Source of the DNA: Neocallimastix lanati (nom. inval.)
Lineage: Eukaryota > Neocallimastigomycota > Neocallimastigomycetes > Neocallimastigales > Neocallimastigaceae
DNA: 15,984 nucleotides
Assembly (NCBI GenBank): GCA_016946835.1
Contig: JACVTC010000442.1
Coordinates: 12,501-28,484 of the forward strand
Reading direction: 5' to 3'
Under the pieces are notes generated by a model, which saw only the letters and a program-made list of their open reading frames with translations, did no database searches and was not told the origin of the DNA. The position numbers were made by a program, and so were the translations under genes. Of this stretch, positions 8,603 to 15,984 are shown one piece after another; within the stretch, counting starts at the first letter, position 1; each line of letters begins with the position of its first letter.

Positions 8603-9336
8603 TGTCGAAATTACAACTGAATTAAATTTCAATTTCAATTAATTTCAATTAAAATTATTAAAAACAAAATAATTAATAAAAATTTATAATTCATTAATTA
8701 TTCTTTAAATTTTATTTATTTTATAATATTATAAGTTATTTGATCATCTTAGGACCAGCTTAGGCCTACTGATTCTAATGATATCATATTAAACTTAAAT
8801 ATTATTAATAAATAAAATATTTATTAACATGAATCATTTGGTCATGTCATCCTTGATTCATAAATTAATGTTTATGTATTAATTTATGTTATATTGATTT
8901 AATTAATTATTAATTATTAATTACTATATTAAATATTTAAATTTAATATTATATTATATATATTAGCTAATATATTAGATTAAAAAATATAATTTATTTA
9001 TATTAAACATATTCTTATACTAAATATTATTATTATCAACTTATATTATTATTATCAATATTCTCAAACCTACAAAGTATAAAAAGAAAATTCAAATTTA
9101 TCTTTTTGTCCTTTGTAAGGTTATAGTTAACCTATTATAATATAACTATATATTTTTATTAATAAATAAGAATTTTTATTATATCAAACCAATTATTAGT
9201 TTTAATTAAGTGTTAAATTAACAAATTTAACTTTATAACTCTTTTATTTTAGTAATTTACTTATATCTATATAGTTATATTATATAGATATATCAACCTG
9301 ATTCCTCGTTAAATTCAACCTGTTTACTTTTTAACA
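8603..9336 (+). repeat. 5' long terminal repeat (734 bp, TG...CA)
   Basis: The boundaries are set by the shared TGTCGAAATTACAACTG start and CTTTTTAACA end, and by the flanking duplication. From the TATA box and the primer complement, U3 is about 8603-9114 and R-U5 begins at about 9115. AATAAA at 9161-9166 would serve as a poly(A) signal in the 3' copy. The copy differs from the 3' LTR by one missing T near 9041, G versus A at 9170, and T versus C at 9180. Confidence 0.95.
9078..9124 (+). promoter_or_regulatory. Element promoter: TATA box and predicted transcription start
   Basis: TATAAAAAG (9078-9086) lies about 30 nt before GTAAGGTTAT (9115-9124). That 10-mer is the exact complement of the primer-binding site and is therefore the predicted 5' end of the RNA. 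AGGTTA (9118-9123) and TAACCT (9128-9133) can form a 6-bp hairpin with loop TAGT, placing the predicted primer cleavage point (after 9124) in the loop. No ATG occurs between 9115 and the gag ATG at 9371. The start site is inferred. Confidence 0.7.
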
Positions 9337-9346
9337 ATAACCTTAC
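9337..9346 (+). other. Primer-binding site, self-priming type (ATAACCTTAC)
   Basis: The ten bases immediately after the 5' LTR are the exact reverse complement of 9115-9124. They do not begin with TGG, so they are not a standard tRNA 3'-end complement. Known: Tf1 and relatives prime minus-strand synthesis with the folded-back, cleaved 5' end of their own RNA. Polarity is correct: the 3' end of the primer would pair with base 9337 and be extended into U5. Confidence 0.85.
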
Positions 9347-9370
9347 CTCAGAAAAGAGAATCACCTTGAT

Positions 9371-10449
9371 ATGTTCCTTTATAATAACGTGTGGGCAAAC
9401 TCCTATCCTGACTTTGCTCCTATGTCGGAAGTAAATAAGCTAAGAACAGACGCTCAGATTACTGTCTCTGAACTGGCAAAAGATGCAGAAGTTACATTCT
9501 TATCAAGAGAAGATTTTAATAAATATAATGAAGATCTTCAAAAGAAACTTTTACTTTAAATAGGGATAACAAGAATATCATAAAACAACTTTCTTCTATT
9601 ACCAGCATTTTAAATCAGAAATTCGATTTTATTCCTAATGTTAATGCTTCTCAAAATCAAGATGATAACGCTTCTATATCAACAAGAAGAGAGGCAGACA
9701 ATGATGTAATAATGAGGAATACTATTCCCAATACACTTCAAGAAGTTCCAGAACCTGGATTTTTCACTGGGGATATTAAGGAAACCGATCTCTTTTGTCA
9801 GCTCTGTGAAGATACTTTTAAGACTTATCCTAACTGTGAATCTACTATGGATGTAAAAATTAATTATGTTAAGTCACGCTTAAGAGATGGTGCTCGTAAT
9901 TGGTATTATGCCAAATATAAAGATAGAAGTCCAGCAACATTAGAAGAATTGATTAAAGAATTAAGGAAAGCTTTTAATAATGTTGCCAGTAAGAAATTAG
10001 CCATGATCCAACTCGCAAAAATTTCTCACACGTTTGGGAAAATTAATGATTATATTGATGAATTTCGAACCCTTACAACATGTTTGAATTGGAATGAAGA
10101 AGCTTTAGTTTTATTCTTTTATAATGGATTGCACCCAAGGTTCCAGGAAGAAATAGAAAAAATGGATGAATTTCCTTCTGATCTTAGTACTATTTATACT
10201 AGATGTATTCTTTACGAAAATTCCTTGAAATCTAAAGGTCAATTAAAATCTAATGGTAATAAAAATTTAAAGAAAAAGCCTTCTAATGTCCACAATAACA
10301 ACAACAACAATAATAATAAATATAATAATAATAACAATTATAACAAATATTATAATAATAATTATAATAAAGTCCATAATAATAATAACTTTAATAAAAT
10401 TAATAATAACAGTAATAATAGTACAAATAATAATAATTCAAAAAACTAA
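9371..10449 (+). pseudogene. gag: gag (capsid) gene with one frame change
   Basis: The first ATG after the predicted RNA start opens a frame (9371-9559). The protein continues in the -1 frame from somewhere between 9520 and 9557 to the stop at 10447-10449. The continuation is open upstream of its first ATG at 9712. Residues counted from 9712: about 35-160 match the Retrotrans_gag capsid region (RDGARNWYYAKYKD, then LAKISHTFGKINDYIDEFRTL and LFFYNGLHPRFQEEI). From about residue 195 to the end it is almost pure Asn with Lys/Tyr. There is no CCHC zinc knuckle, a known feature of Tf1-like Gags; the basic/Asn tail may take over RNA contact (inference). No slippery heptamer fits the internal frame change, so I read it as a single-base deletion or an error. 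Confidence 0.85.
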
Positions 10450-10472
10450 ATGAAGGACTTCACTCGGAGTCC
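10440..10472 (+). promoter_or_regulatory. Programmed -1 ribosomal frameshift signal at the gag-pol junction
   Basis: The heptamer A AAA AAC (10440-10446) is in the correct gag phase (TCA AAA AAC) and is followed at once by the gag stop TAA. After an 8-nt spacer, GGACTTC (10455-10461) pairs with GGAGTCC (10466-10472): seven base pairs including one T-G, around the loop ACTC. The -1 frame opens just upstream, at about 10437, and runs uninterrupted into the protease. Heptamer, spacer length, stem and stop codon all match the classic retroviral signal. Confidence 0.9.
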
Positions 10473-11159
10473 AATTCATCAAAAAATGTAAAAACAATTT
10501 ATTATAACTTTCCTTCATTTGATAACATCACAACCCAAAAACTACCTTCAACTTTTCTTTTATTCCATTGCTACATTCCAACAAGACTACCAATTAATAA
10601 TAATAAATTAAAAATTAAAAATAACCAAAAAATTACATCTGAATCTATGCTAGATTCTGGATCATTTTGTAATTTTATTACAAAAAATTTAGTTCAAAAA
10701 CTAAATTTAAAAATTTATAATTTAAAAAATAAAATTTCAGTCAAAGGTATATCTGGTTCTACTACTAAGATAGATCAGTACGTTTGGCTAAAATTTCAAA
10801 TAAAAATACAAAAGAATAAAAAATTTTATTTTAAAAATTACAATGAAAAATTTCTAATAACAAATTGCATACCAACTGATCTACTTTTTGGTAATCAATT
10901 CATGCGAAAATTCAAAATTCACTATAATTATGATAAGAATATATTATATTCTTACTTAAATTATTATTTTTCAAATAAAAATAACAAAAATCCTAATAAA
11001 TATTGCAAAAACAATTTATATCTACAGTCGATGAAAAATAAAATTTTAAAAAATTATTTACTTTTTAATAAATCAATAAAAAAATTTAATTATAAAAATT
11101 TTTCAAAAAATTTAAAAAAATTTGATCAGAAGTTTAATTATAATAAAAAAATTTTTTAA
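10446..11159 (+). CDS. pol: pol segment 1: aspartic protease and basic Asn/Lys-rich linker
   Basis: Reached by -1 frameshift from gag; it needs no ATG of its own. The catalytic motif is LDSGS (Asp codon 10653-10655). A downstream TDLLFGNQFM resembles the conserved hydrophobic-Gly motif that closes the retropepsin fold. The segment after about 10950 turns into a low-complexity, strongly basic Lys/Asn/Phe/Tyr stretch that runs to the stop at 11157-11159 and resumes in another frame. Known: retropepsins act as homodimers, cutting Gag-Pol into mature proteins. The 62-codon frame after the stop (to 11310) continues the same composition. Confidence 0.8.
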   Translation, partial: LNEGLHSESNSSKNVKTIYYNFPSFDNITTQKLPSTFLLFHCYIPTRLPINNNKLKIKNNQKITSESMLDSGSFCNFITKNLVQKLNLKIYNLKNKISVKGISGSTTKIDQYVWLKFQIKIQKNKKFYFKNYNEKFLITNCIPTDLLFGNQFMRKFKIHYNYDKNILYSYLNYYFSNKNNKNPNKYCKNNLYLQSMKNKILKNYLLFNKSIKKFNYKNFSKNLKKFDQKFNYNKKIF

Positions 11160-11310
11160 TAAAAAACTTAATAACCTTAACCTTAATAAATTTTCAAAAT
11201 TTTGTGATAAATTTAATTATAAAAAATTTTTTAATAAAAATCATTATTTTATTAATAAATATAAATATTATTTCAAAAAACAAAATAAATACTTAAAAAA
11301 ACAATTTTAA
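11160..11310 (+). pseudogene. pol linker continued, basic Lys/Asn/Phe-rich, frame-changed
   Basis: The frame open from 11122 to 11310 continues the composition of the preceding linker (KFCDKFNYKKFF, NKYKYYFKKQNKYLKK). The frame changes fall near 11147-11159, at A/T runs, and near 11297-11310, at an A7 run. No domain is recognisable. Confidence 0.6.
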
Positions 11311-12290
11311 TTTAAACAATGACTATAATTACAATTTTTTAATATATTCCTTCTTATCGAATAAAGAAATTAATAAAAATGACAATGAAGATCCAAATAT
11401 TGAAGATATTCCGCCTCAATATCGCGATCTATTTATTGTTTTTAGTAAAGCCGAAGCCGATAAACTTCCCCCACATCGTTTAACCGACTGCAAAATAGTG
11501 CTGGAGAAGGACGCTTCCCTTCACTATGGTCCAATCTATCCCTTAACCGAAGAGGAAAATAAAGTTTTGAAAGAATATATAAAAGAAAACCTAAAAAAAG
11601 GATTTATTAGACCATCTGAATCACCTGCAGGTTATCCAGTTCTATTCCAAAAGAAAAAAGATGGTACACTTCGGTTATGCGTAGACTATAGGAAGTTAAA
11701 CGCTGTTACTATAAGAAACTCGTACCCCATACCTCTTATTAATGAAATTATTGAAAAGGTTAAAGGAGCAAAGTATTTTACAAAATTAGATTTACGTTCA
11801 GCCTATAATTTAATCCGTATTAAGGAAGGGGATGAATACAAGACAGCTTTCAGAACTAAATATGGTCACTATGAATACTTAGTTATGCCATTTGGTTTAA
11901 AAAACGCACCAGCTACTTTTCAATCGTTTATTAATTCGGTACTAAGACCATATTTAGAAAAAAGTGTTATTCTTTATTTAGACGATATTTTAATCTACTC
12001 CAAAGATTTAAAAGAACATCATAAACAAGTTAGGGAGGTTTTTGCAAGCATTAATTAATAATAACTTATATGCAAAATTAGAAAAATGCGAATTTGATAA
12101 AGAGAAAGTTGAATTCCTTGGATATGTATTATCAGGTCAAGGTGTCACTACCGATCCGAAGAAATAGAATCAATTAAAGACTGGCCTCAACCAAATAACT
12201 TAAAGGACGTACAGAGGGTTTTTAGGTCTTTGCAATTATTATAGAAGATTTGTTAAAGATTTGGCAAAAATTGCAAAAACCTTTACATAA
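11297..12290 (+). pseudogene. pol: pol segment 2: reverse transcriptase, four single-base frame changes at its 3' end
   Basis: The frame is open from 11297, ahead of its first ATG at 11498. It begins with the family's IPPQYRDLFIVFSK and KLPPHRLTDCKI entry, then LHYGPIYPLTEEE, GFIRPSESPAGYPVLF and LRLCVDYRKLNAVT. It continues with KLDLRSAYN and the catalytic YLDDILIYS (codons 11975-12001). Then four changes follow within 250 bp: an extra T near 12041, a missing A near 12166, an extra G near 12216 and an extra A near 12276. Thumb motifs remain readable across them ([27 protein letters not shown]). Known: this domain copies the element's RNA into DNA inside cytoplasmic particles. Substitution-type stops were not seen in the correct frames. 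Confidence 0.9.
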
Positions 12291-12790
12291 TTTAACCAGA
12301 AAAAATATTAAATTTAATTGGAATAACAAATGTGAAGAATCATTCTCAGAATTAAAGAAAAGATTAACCAGTTCTCCAGTTTTATTCCATCCGGATAATA
12401 ATAAACCATTTATTGTTGAATGTGATGCAAGTAACTTTGCCCTTGGTGCTGTTTTATCACAAAAGGATGATAATAATAAATTACATCCAGTTGCATATTT
12501 CTCAAGAAGCTTACAAGGTGCAGAAATTAATTATACTATTACAGACAAGGAGTTGTTAGCTATTAGAGAAGCCTTTTTGGCATGGAGACATTTATTACTT
12601 GGTGCGAAATACAAAGTAACTGTTTATACTGATCATAGGAACTTATTATATACCCTTGGTGGTAAAATTGGTAATCAAAGGCAACATAGATGGCATATGT
12701 TCTTCCAAGAATATAATTTTGAATTAATTTATAGACAAGGTTCCAATAATGGAAAACCTGATTCTCTTTCAAGAAGACCAGATTATATAA
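12286..12790 (+). CDS. pol: pol segment 3: RNase H
   Basis: Lies in the long frame 12250-13530. Motifs in order: the connection region FSELKKRLTSSPVLFHPD, then VECDASNFALGAVLSQ with the first catalytic Asp (12424-12426), TDKELLAI with the Glu, VYTDHRNL with the next Asp, and GKPDSLSRRPDY closing the domain. It degrades the RNA strand after minus-strand synthesis and makes the primer at the polypurine tract. This is the best-preserved part of pol, with no frame change. Confidence 0.9.
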
Positions 12791-14140
12791 AAAATAATGA
12801 AGAAACTAAAACCGAAAATATTCTTGACATAAAAAATGTAAAGGAAGTTCCATGTTTTATTGGTGTTGTTAGCGATCTTTTAGAAAGAATTATAGAAGCT
12901 ACAAAAACAGATGCCACAGCTGATGATATTAGACTCTATTTTAGCCCACAGAATATTAAAAATGATATGTCCTATAAACCCTTTAGGAAAATGAATAAGT
13001 TCAAAATAAAGGATAATATTATATTATATAATAATTTAATTTATATTCCTGAAATTTTAAGATTAGAAATCTTAACTAAATATCATGAAAAGCCTTCCGC
13101 TGGTCATCTTGGAATTAAAAGAACTCTTGAATTAATTACAAGAAACTTTTGGTGGCCCAAAATGCAAGATGATGTTATAAAATTTGTCAATTCCTGTGAA
13201 TGTTGTGCAAGAAACAAAATTAATAGACATAGGAAATATGGCTTCCTACAACCGTTGGAAACACCTGATAGACCTTGGAAATCTATAGAAGTTGACTTTT
13301 TATGTGGCCTCCCGGATTCAAAGGGATATACGGTAATAATGGTTGTAGTGGATCGTTTCTCTAAAATGATTCACTTAATACCTTTCAAACAAATTCCTGA
13401 TGCAAAACAAACTGCCAAAGCATTTATGAATAATGTTTATAAATTACATGGCCTTCCTTATGATATGTATACAGATAGAGGTCCTCAGTTTACAAGTGCA
13501 CTTTGGAAAGAATTCACTGAAATTACTTAATATTAAATCCAAATTAGCTACAACAGATCATCATGAGACTGTTGGTCAAGTTGAGGAGATATGTAACTCC
13601 TTTATTGAACAGTTATTTAAGAGCTTATTCAAGATCTTATTATCACGACGATTGGATATTAATTGGATCTATCTTGCAGAGTTCGCTTATAATAATCAGT
13701 CAATGAATCTACAAAAGAAACACCTTTCTTTATTAACTATGGATTTCATCCATCTATGGACGAATATTTCTTACTACCCAAGTTGATACTAATAGTAAAT
13801 TTATTAAAAATGTAAGTACAAGTTTAATCATATTAAAGATGTCTTATTAAGATCTAAAGAAATTATATAAAAATTATGCGGATAAGAAAAGGATGCCACC
13901 TCCTGTAATAAAAGAAGGTGACTTGGTTTTGGATTCAAGCACCTCCTTCCTTAAATATTGAAGATTGTTCTAAACTCGCTCCTTGCAAATATGGACCTTA
14001 CAAGGTAATCGATGTTTAGAGAATAATAATTATAAAATTGATCTTAAAAAAGTCACCTTTTCCAAAACATCATCCAATCTTTCATATCTCTGAATTGGAA
14101 CCTTATGTCCCAACTCCGCAAAAGTTTTTAAATAGAAGTT
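12791..14140 (+). pseudogene. pol: pol segment 4: integrase with frame changes
   Basis: HHCC zinc domain: His at 13084 and 13105, and the C-x2-C pair in SCECCARNK (13195, 13204). The catalytic core has Asp at 13294 (EVDFLCGL), Asp at 13474 (YTDRGPQFTS) and Glu at 13583 (GQVEE). Correcting a single extra A near 13520 gives exactly D-35-E. Residues near that Glu depart from the usual H-P-x-T-D-G-Q pattern: Pro is His and Asp is Val. Downstream, the STKETPFF and INYGFHPSMD words are readable after another frame change. Further broken frames carry NYADKKRMPPPV, the GPY/F motif KYGPYKVID (about 13986-14012) and HHPIFHISELEPY (about 14068-14106). Known: it inserts the cDNA and makes the 5-bp duplication. 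Confidence 0.85.
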
Positions 14141-14349
14141 CGCACAATGAATCCATTAATGATATCTATTGAAATTTCTGGATTTAGGACAAAACTACAA
14201 GAAAAACTGCTACGAATATAGAGTTAGATACAAATATATAAAGTTCAAGTAATTGGTGCCTTGCTTATGAAGTTGAAAATAATCCAAGGAATCAAAGAAT
14301 ATATCAAGAATATTTAAAGAATAATAGAAAATTCACTTCTCTTTCTTAA
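14141..14349 (+). pseudogene. pol C-terminus: chromodomain-like tail, frame-broken
   Basis: After the integrase LEPYVP motif, two frames give pieces resembling a chromodomain: CYEYRVRYKYIK (compare the YLVKWKGY strand), then SNWCLAYEVENN (compare the TWEPEENL turn) and RIYQEYLKN as the C-terminal helix. A change lies near 14228 and at least one more lies upstream. Known: chromodomains tether chromovirus integrases to chromatin and bias insertion. Aromatic-cage residues cannot be judged reliably. The tail ends in double stops at 14347-14352. Confidence 0.5.
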
Positions 14350-14350
14350 T

Positions 14351-14354
<4 letters not shown>

Positions 14355-14422
<68 letters not shown>
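14355..14422 (+). repeat. A68 homopolymer after the pol stop codons
   Basis: Uninterrupted run of 68 A, starting 2 nt after the second stop codon. It is the longest homopolymer in the window. It could be an expanded A tract or a remnant of a reverse-transcribed poly(A) end; its true length is uncertain. Confidence 0.95.
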
Positions 14423-14425
<3 letters not shown>

Positions 14426-14832
14426 ATTATACTTAAGCTATAAATAGTATATTAAATAATAATATTTCAAAATTAAATTAGTTAATTTAAAATTTTACAT
14501 TTCAAAATTTCAAAAATTTTAAAATGCGGAAATTTAATAATACTTTATTATTTTTACTTATTATATTCATTAAATTATAAATTTGTCACTATATTTAAAA
14601 ATTTTCAATTTAATGCATAAAATTAAGATGAAATTTCAATTTCAATTTCATAATTTCAATTTTACATTTTTTCAACGAAATTTTTAATAAAATTCACACC
14701 ATTATATTTCTCGATATTTAATTTTATATAACAATAATTTTTAATTTCAGTAAATTTTGACAATTTCGAAATTTCCATGAAATGGCCACTTGTAATGTGT
14801 TCTTTAAAGGACTCATGTGACCTTTTTACTTC

Positions 14833-14864
<32 letters not shown>

Positions 14865-14939
14865 TTAAAATATACAATTTTATAAATATAATAATTTCTT
14901 TATGTAACGTTACACAAAATCGTCTGGAATCCGATTTTT
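14423..14939 (+). other. Long non-coding stretch between pol and the 3' LTR
   Basis: About 520 bp with no coding signal, rich in TTTCAA/TTTAAA words. The stretch 14778-14822 is less AT-rich (ATGGCCACTTGTAATGTG, then GGACTCATGTGACC) and stands out. An A28 tract (14833-14860) followed by T6 comes next. Frames across it on either strand are Lys/Phe shadows of the homopolymer. Confidence 0.7.
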
Positions 14940-14951
14940 GTGGAAGGGCGT
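14940..14951 (+). other. Polypurine tract, plus-strand primer site
   Basis: GTGGAAGGGCGT directly precedes the TG of the 3' LTR. Its GGAAGGG core (14942-14948) is the only purine cluster with several G near the border. Known: RNase H leaves such a purine RNA as the primer for plus-strand DNA. The tract is short and broken by C and T before the LTR. Confidence 0.7.
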
Positions 14952-15686
14952 TGTCGAAATTACAACTGAATTAAATTTCAATTTCAATTAATTTCAATTA
15001 AAATTATTAAAAACAAAATAATTAATAAAAATTTATAATTCATTAATTATTCTTTAAATTTTATTTATTTTATAATATTATAAGTTATTTGATCATCTTA
15101 GGACCAGCTTAGGCCTACTGATTCTAATGATATCATATTAAACTTAAATATTATTAATAAATAAAATATTTATTAACATGAATCATTTGGTCATGTCATC
15201 CTTGATTCATAAATTAATGTTTATGTATTAATTTATGTTATATTGATTTAATTAATTATTAATTATTAATTACTATATTAAATATTTAAATTTAATATTA
15301 TATTATATATATTAGCTAATATATTAGATTAAAAAATATAATTTATTTATATTAAACATATTCTTATACTAAATATTATTATTATCAACTTTATATTATT
15401 ATTATCAATATTCTCAAACCTACAAAGTATAAAAAGAAAATTCAAATTTATCTTTTTGTCCTTTGTAAGGTTATAGTTAACCTATTATAATATAACTATA
15501 TATTTTTATTAATAAATAAAAATTTTTATCATATCAAACCAATTATTAGTTTTAATTAAGTGTTAAATTAACAAATTTAACTTTATAACTCTTTTATTTT
15601 AGTAATTTACTTATATCTATATAGTTATATTATATAGATATATCAACCTGATTCCTCGTTAAATTCAACCTGTTTACTTTTTAACA
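14952..15686 (+). repeat. 3' long terminal repeat (735 bp, TG...CA)
   Basis: It is colinear with the 5' LTR, with one extra T and two substitutions. The TATA copy is at 15428-15436 and the start-site 10-mer at 15465-15474. The G-to-A difference at 15520 creates a second AATAAA beside the one at 15511, a candidate 3'-processing signal. Confidence 0.95.
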
Positions 15687-15691
15687 TATTT
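15687..15691 (+). repeat. Target-site duplication, right copy (TATTT)
   Basis: Perfect match to 8598-8602, directly after the CA of the 3' LTR. Confidence 0.9.
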
Positions 15692-15984
15692 CTAATACAT
15701 TATGTGTACATTATTATTTTTGTACTTTAATAAATTTTAAATCCAAAGATCAAAAATTAAATCAAAAATTATATTAAACTTTATATTTTTATATTAAATC
15801 TTATATTAATAGTAATATTTTTATATATTTAAAACTTATATTAACAATATTAATAATAAATCTTATTTTTTTATTTTTATATTAATAATGAAAATTTGTA
15901 TTAATAATATTTTTATTATTGATGATTAAAATTTATATATTATATTTAACTTTATTATAAATTTTATATCGAAATGTTTTATTT
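15692..15984. other. AT-rich flank without visible features
   Basis: Made mostly of TTATATTAA-type words with no open frame of note, no RNA gene and no repeat matching the rest of the window. It is the continuation of the sequence that ends at 8602 before the retrotransposon inserted. Confidence 0.6.

Larger units (their letters stand above)
8603..15686 (+). mobile_element. Full-length Ty3/gypsy chromovirus-type LTR retrotransposon, 7,084 bp
   Basis: Order seen: LTR, self-complementary primer site, gag, slippery site, protease, reverse transcriptase, RNase H, integrase, chromodomain-like tail, polypurine tract, LTR. RT before integrase defines Ty3/gypsy (Metaviridae). The GPY/F segment and chromodomain-like tail, together with the self-priming layout, place it near the Tf1/sushi branch of chromoviruses. 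The LTRs are 734 and 735 bp, differing by two substitutions and one T-run indel, so insertion is recent. Single-base frame changes interrupt gag and pol at about ten places, mostly at homopolymers. The copy is therefore not autonomous as written, unless these are sequence errors. Confidence 0.93.

Noticed and set aside
9337-9360. Ordinary tRNA primer-binding site
   Set aside because: The sequence after the LTR does not start with TGG or resemble a tRNA 3' end. The exact complement lies inside the LTR instead.
9520-9557. A programmed frameshift inside gag
   Set aside because: No X XXY YYZ heptamer is in phase and no stable stem follows. A single-base deletion or sequence error explains it better.
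12563-12772. 69-codon frame on the - strand inside RNase H
   Set aside because: Antisense shadow of a well-supported RNase H domain, with no motif of its own.
14662-14974. Frames on both strands across the A28 tract before the 3' LTR
   Set aside because: Poly-Phe/poly-Lys translations of a homopolymer. One of them also runs into the LTR and the polypurine tract.

Overview
The window looks like nuclear DNA of a very AT-rich eukaryotic microbe. Spliceosomal introns of 60-153 nt with GTAAGT/GTAATT donors, long A homopolymers, Asn/Lys-rich proteins, a FLYWCH/MULE transposase and a chromodomain-type Ty3/gypsy element best fit an anaerobic gut fungus (Neocallimastigomycota). A Dictyostelium-like amoeba is the main alternative. 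This placement is inference from style, not from a marker gene.

Layout. (1) 1-2890, + strand: the 3' part of a ten-exon gene for an SMPD4 (neutral sphingomyelinase 3) homologue, running off the left edge. (2) 2891-4146: AT-rich intergenic DNA with A and TTTA tracts. (3) 4147-4773, - strand: a small Arg/Asp- and RGG-rich protein of unknown function. (4) 4774-6190: intergenic, with a notable cluster of perfect hairpins and repeats at 5407-5800 and a duplicated hairpin unit at 5845-5996. (5) 6191-7627, + strand: a FLYWCH-MULE transposase gene broken by two frame changes. (6) 7628-8597: direct repeats, unclassified hairpin-bearing DNA and a degenerate tRNA-like sequence on the - strand. (7) 8603-15686, + strand: a full-length Ty3/gypsy chromovirus with 734/735-bp LTRs that differ at three positions, flanked by a perfect 5-bp target duplication (TATTT). 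(8) 15692-15984: featureless AT-rich DNA.

The retrotransposon is the most informative part. Directly after the 5' LTR lies a 10-nt primer-binding site that is not a tRNA complement. It is the exact reverse complement of a 10-mer inside the LTR, placed where transcription should start, about 30 nt after a TATA box. This is the arrangement of Tf1/sushi-type self-priming. Gag ends at a canonical A AAA AAC slippery heptamer directly abutting the gag stop codon, then an 8-nt spacer and a 7-bp, 4-nt-loop hairpin. This is a textbook -1 frameshift signal leading into protease-RT-RNase H-integrase-chromodomain. The internal region carries many single-base indels, mostly in homopolymers, although the LTRs are nearly identical. 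Either the assembly has homopolymer errors or this young copy is already defective. Some residues around the third integrase catalytic position also differ from the family consensus.

The host genes show no functional link to each other. The right half of the window is mobile-element territory.
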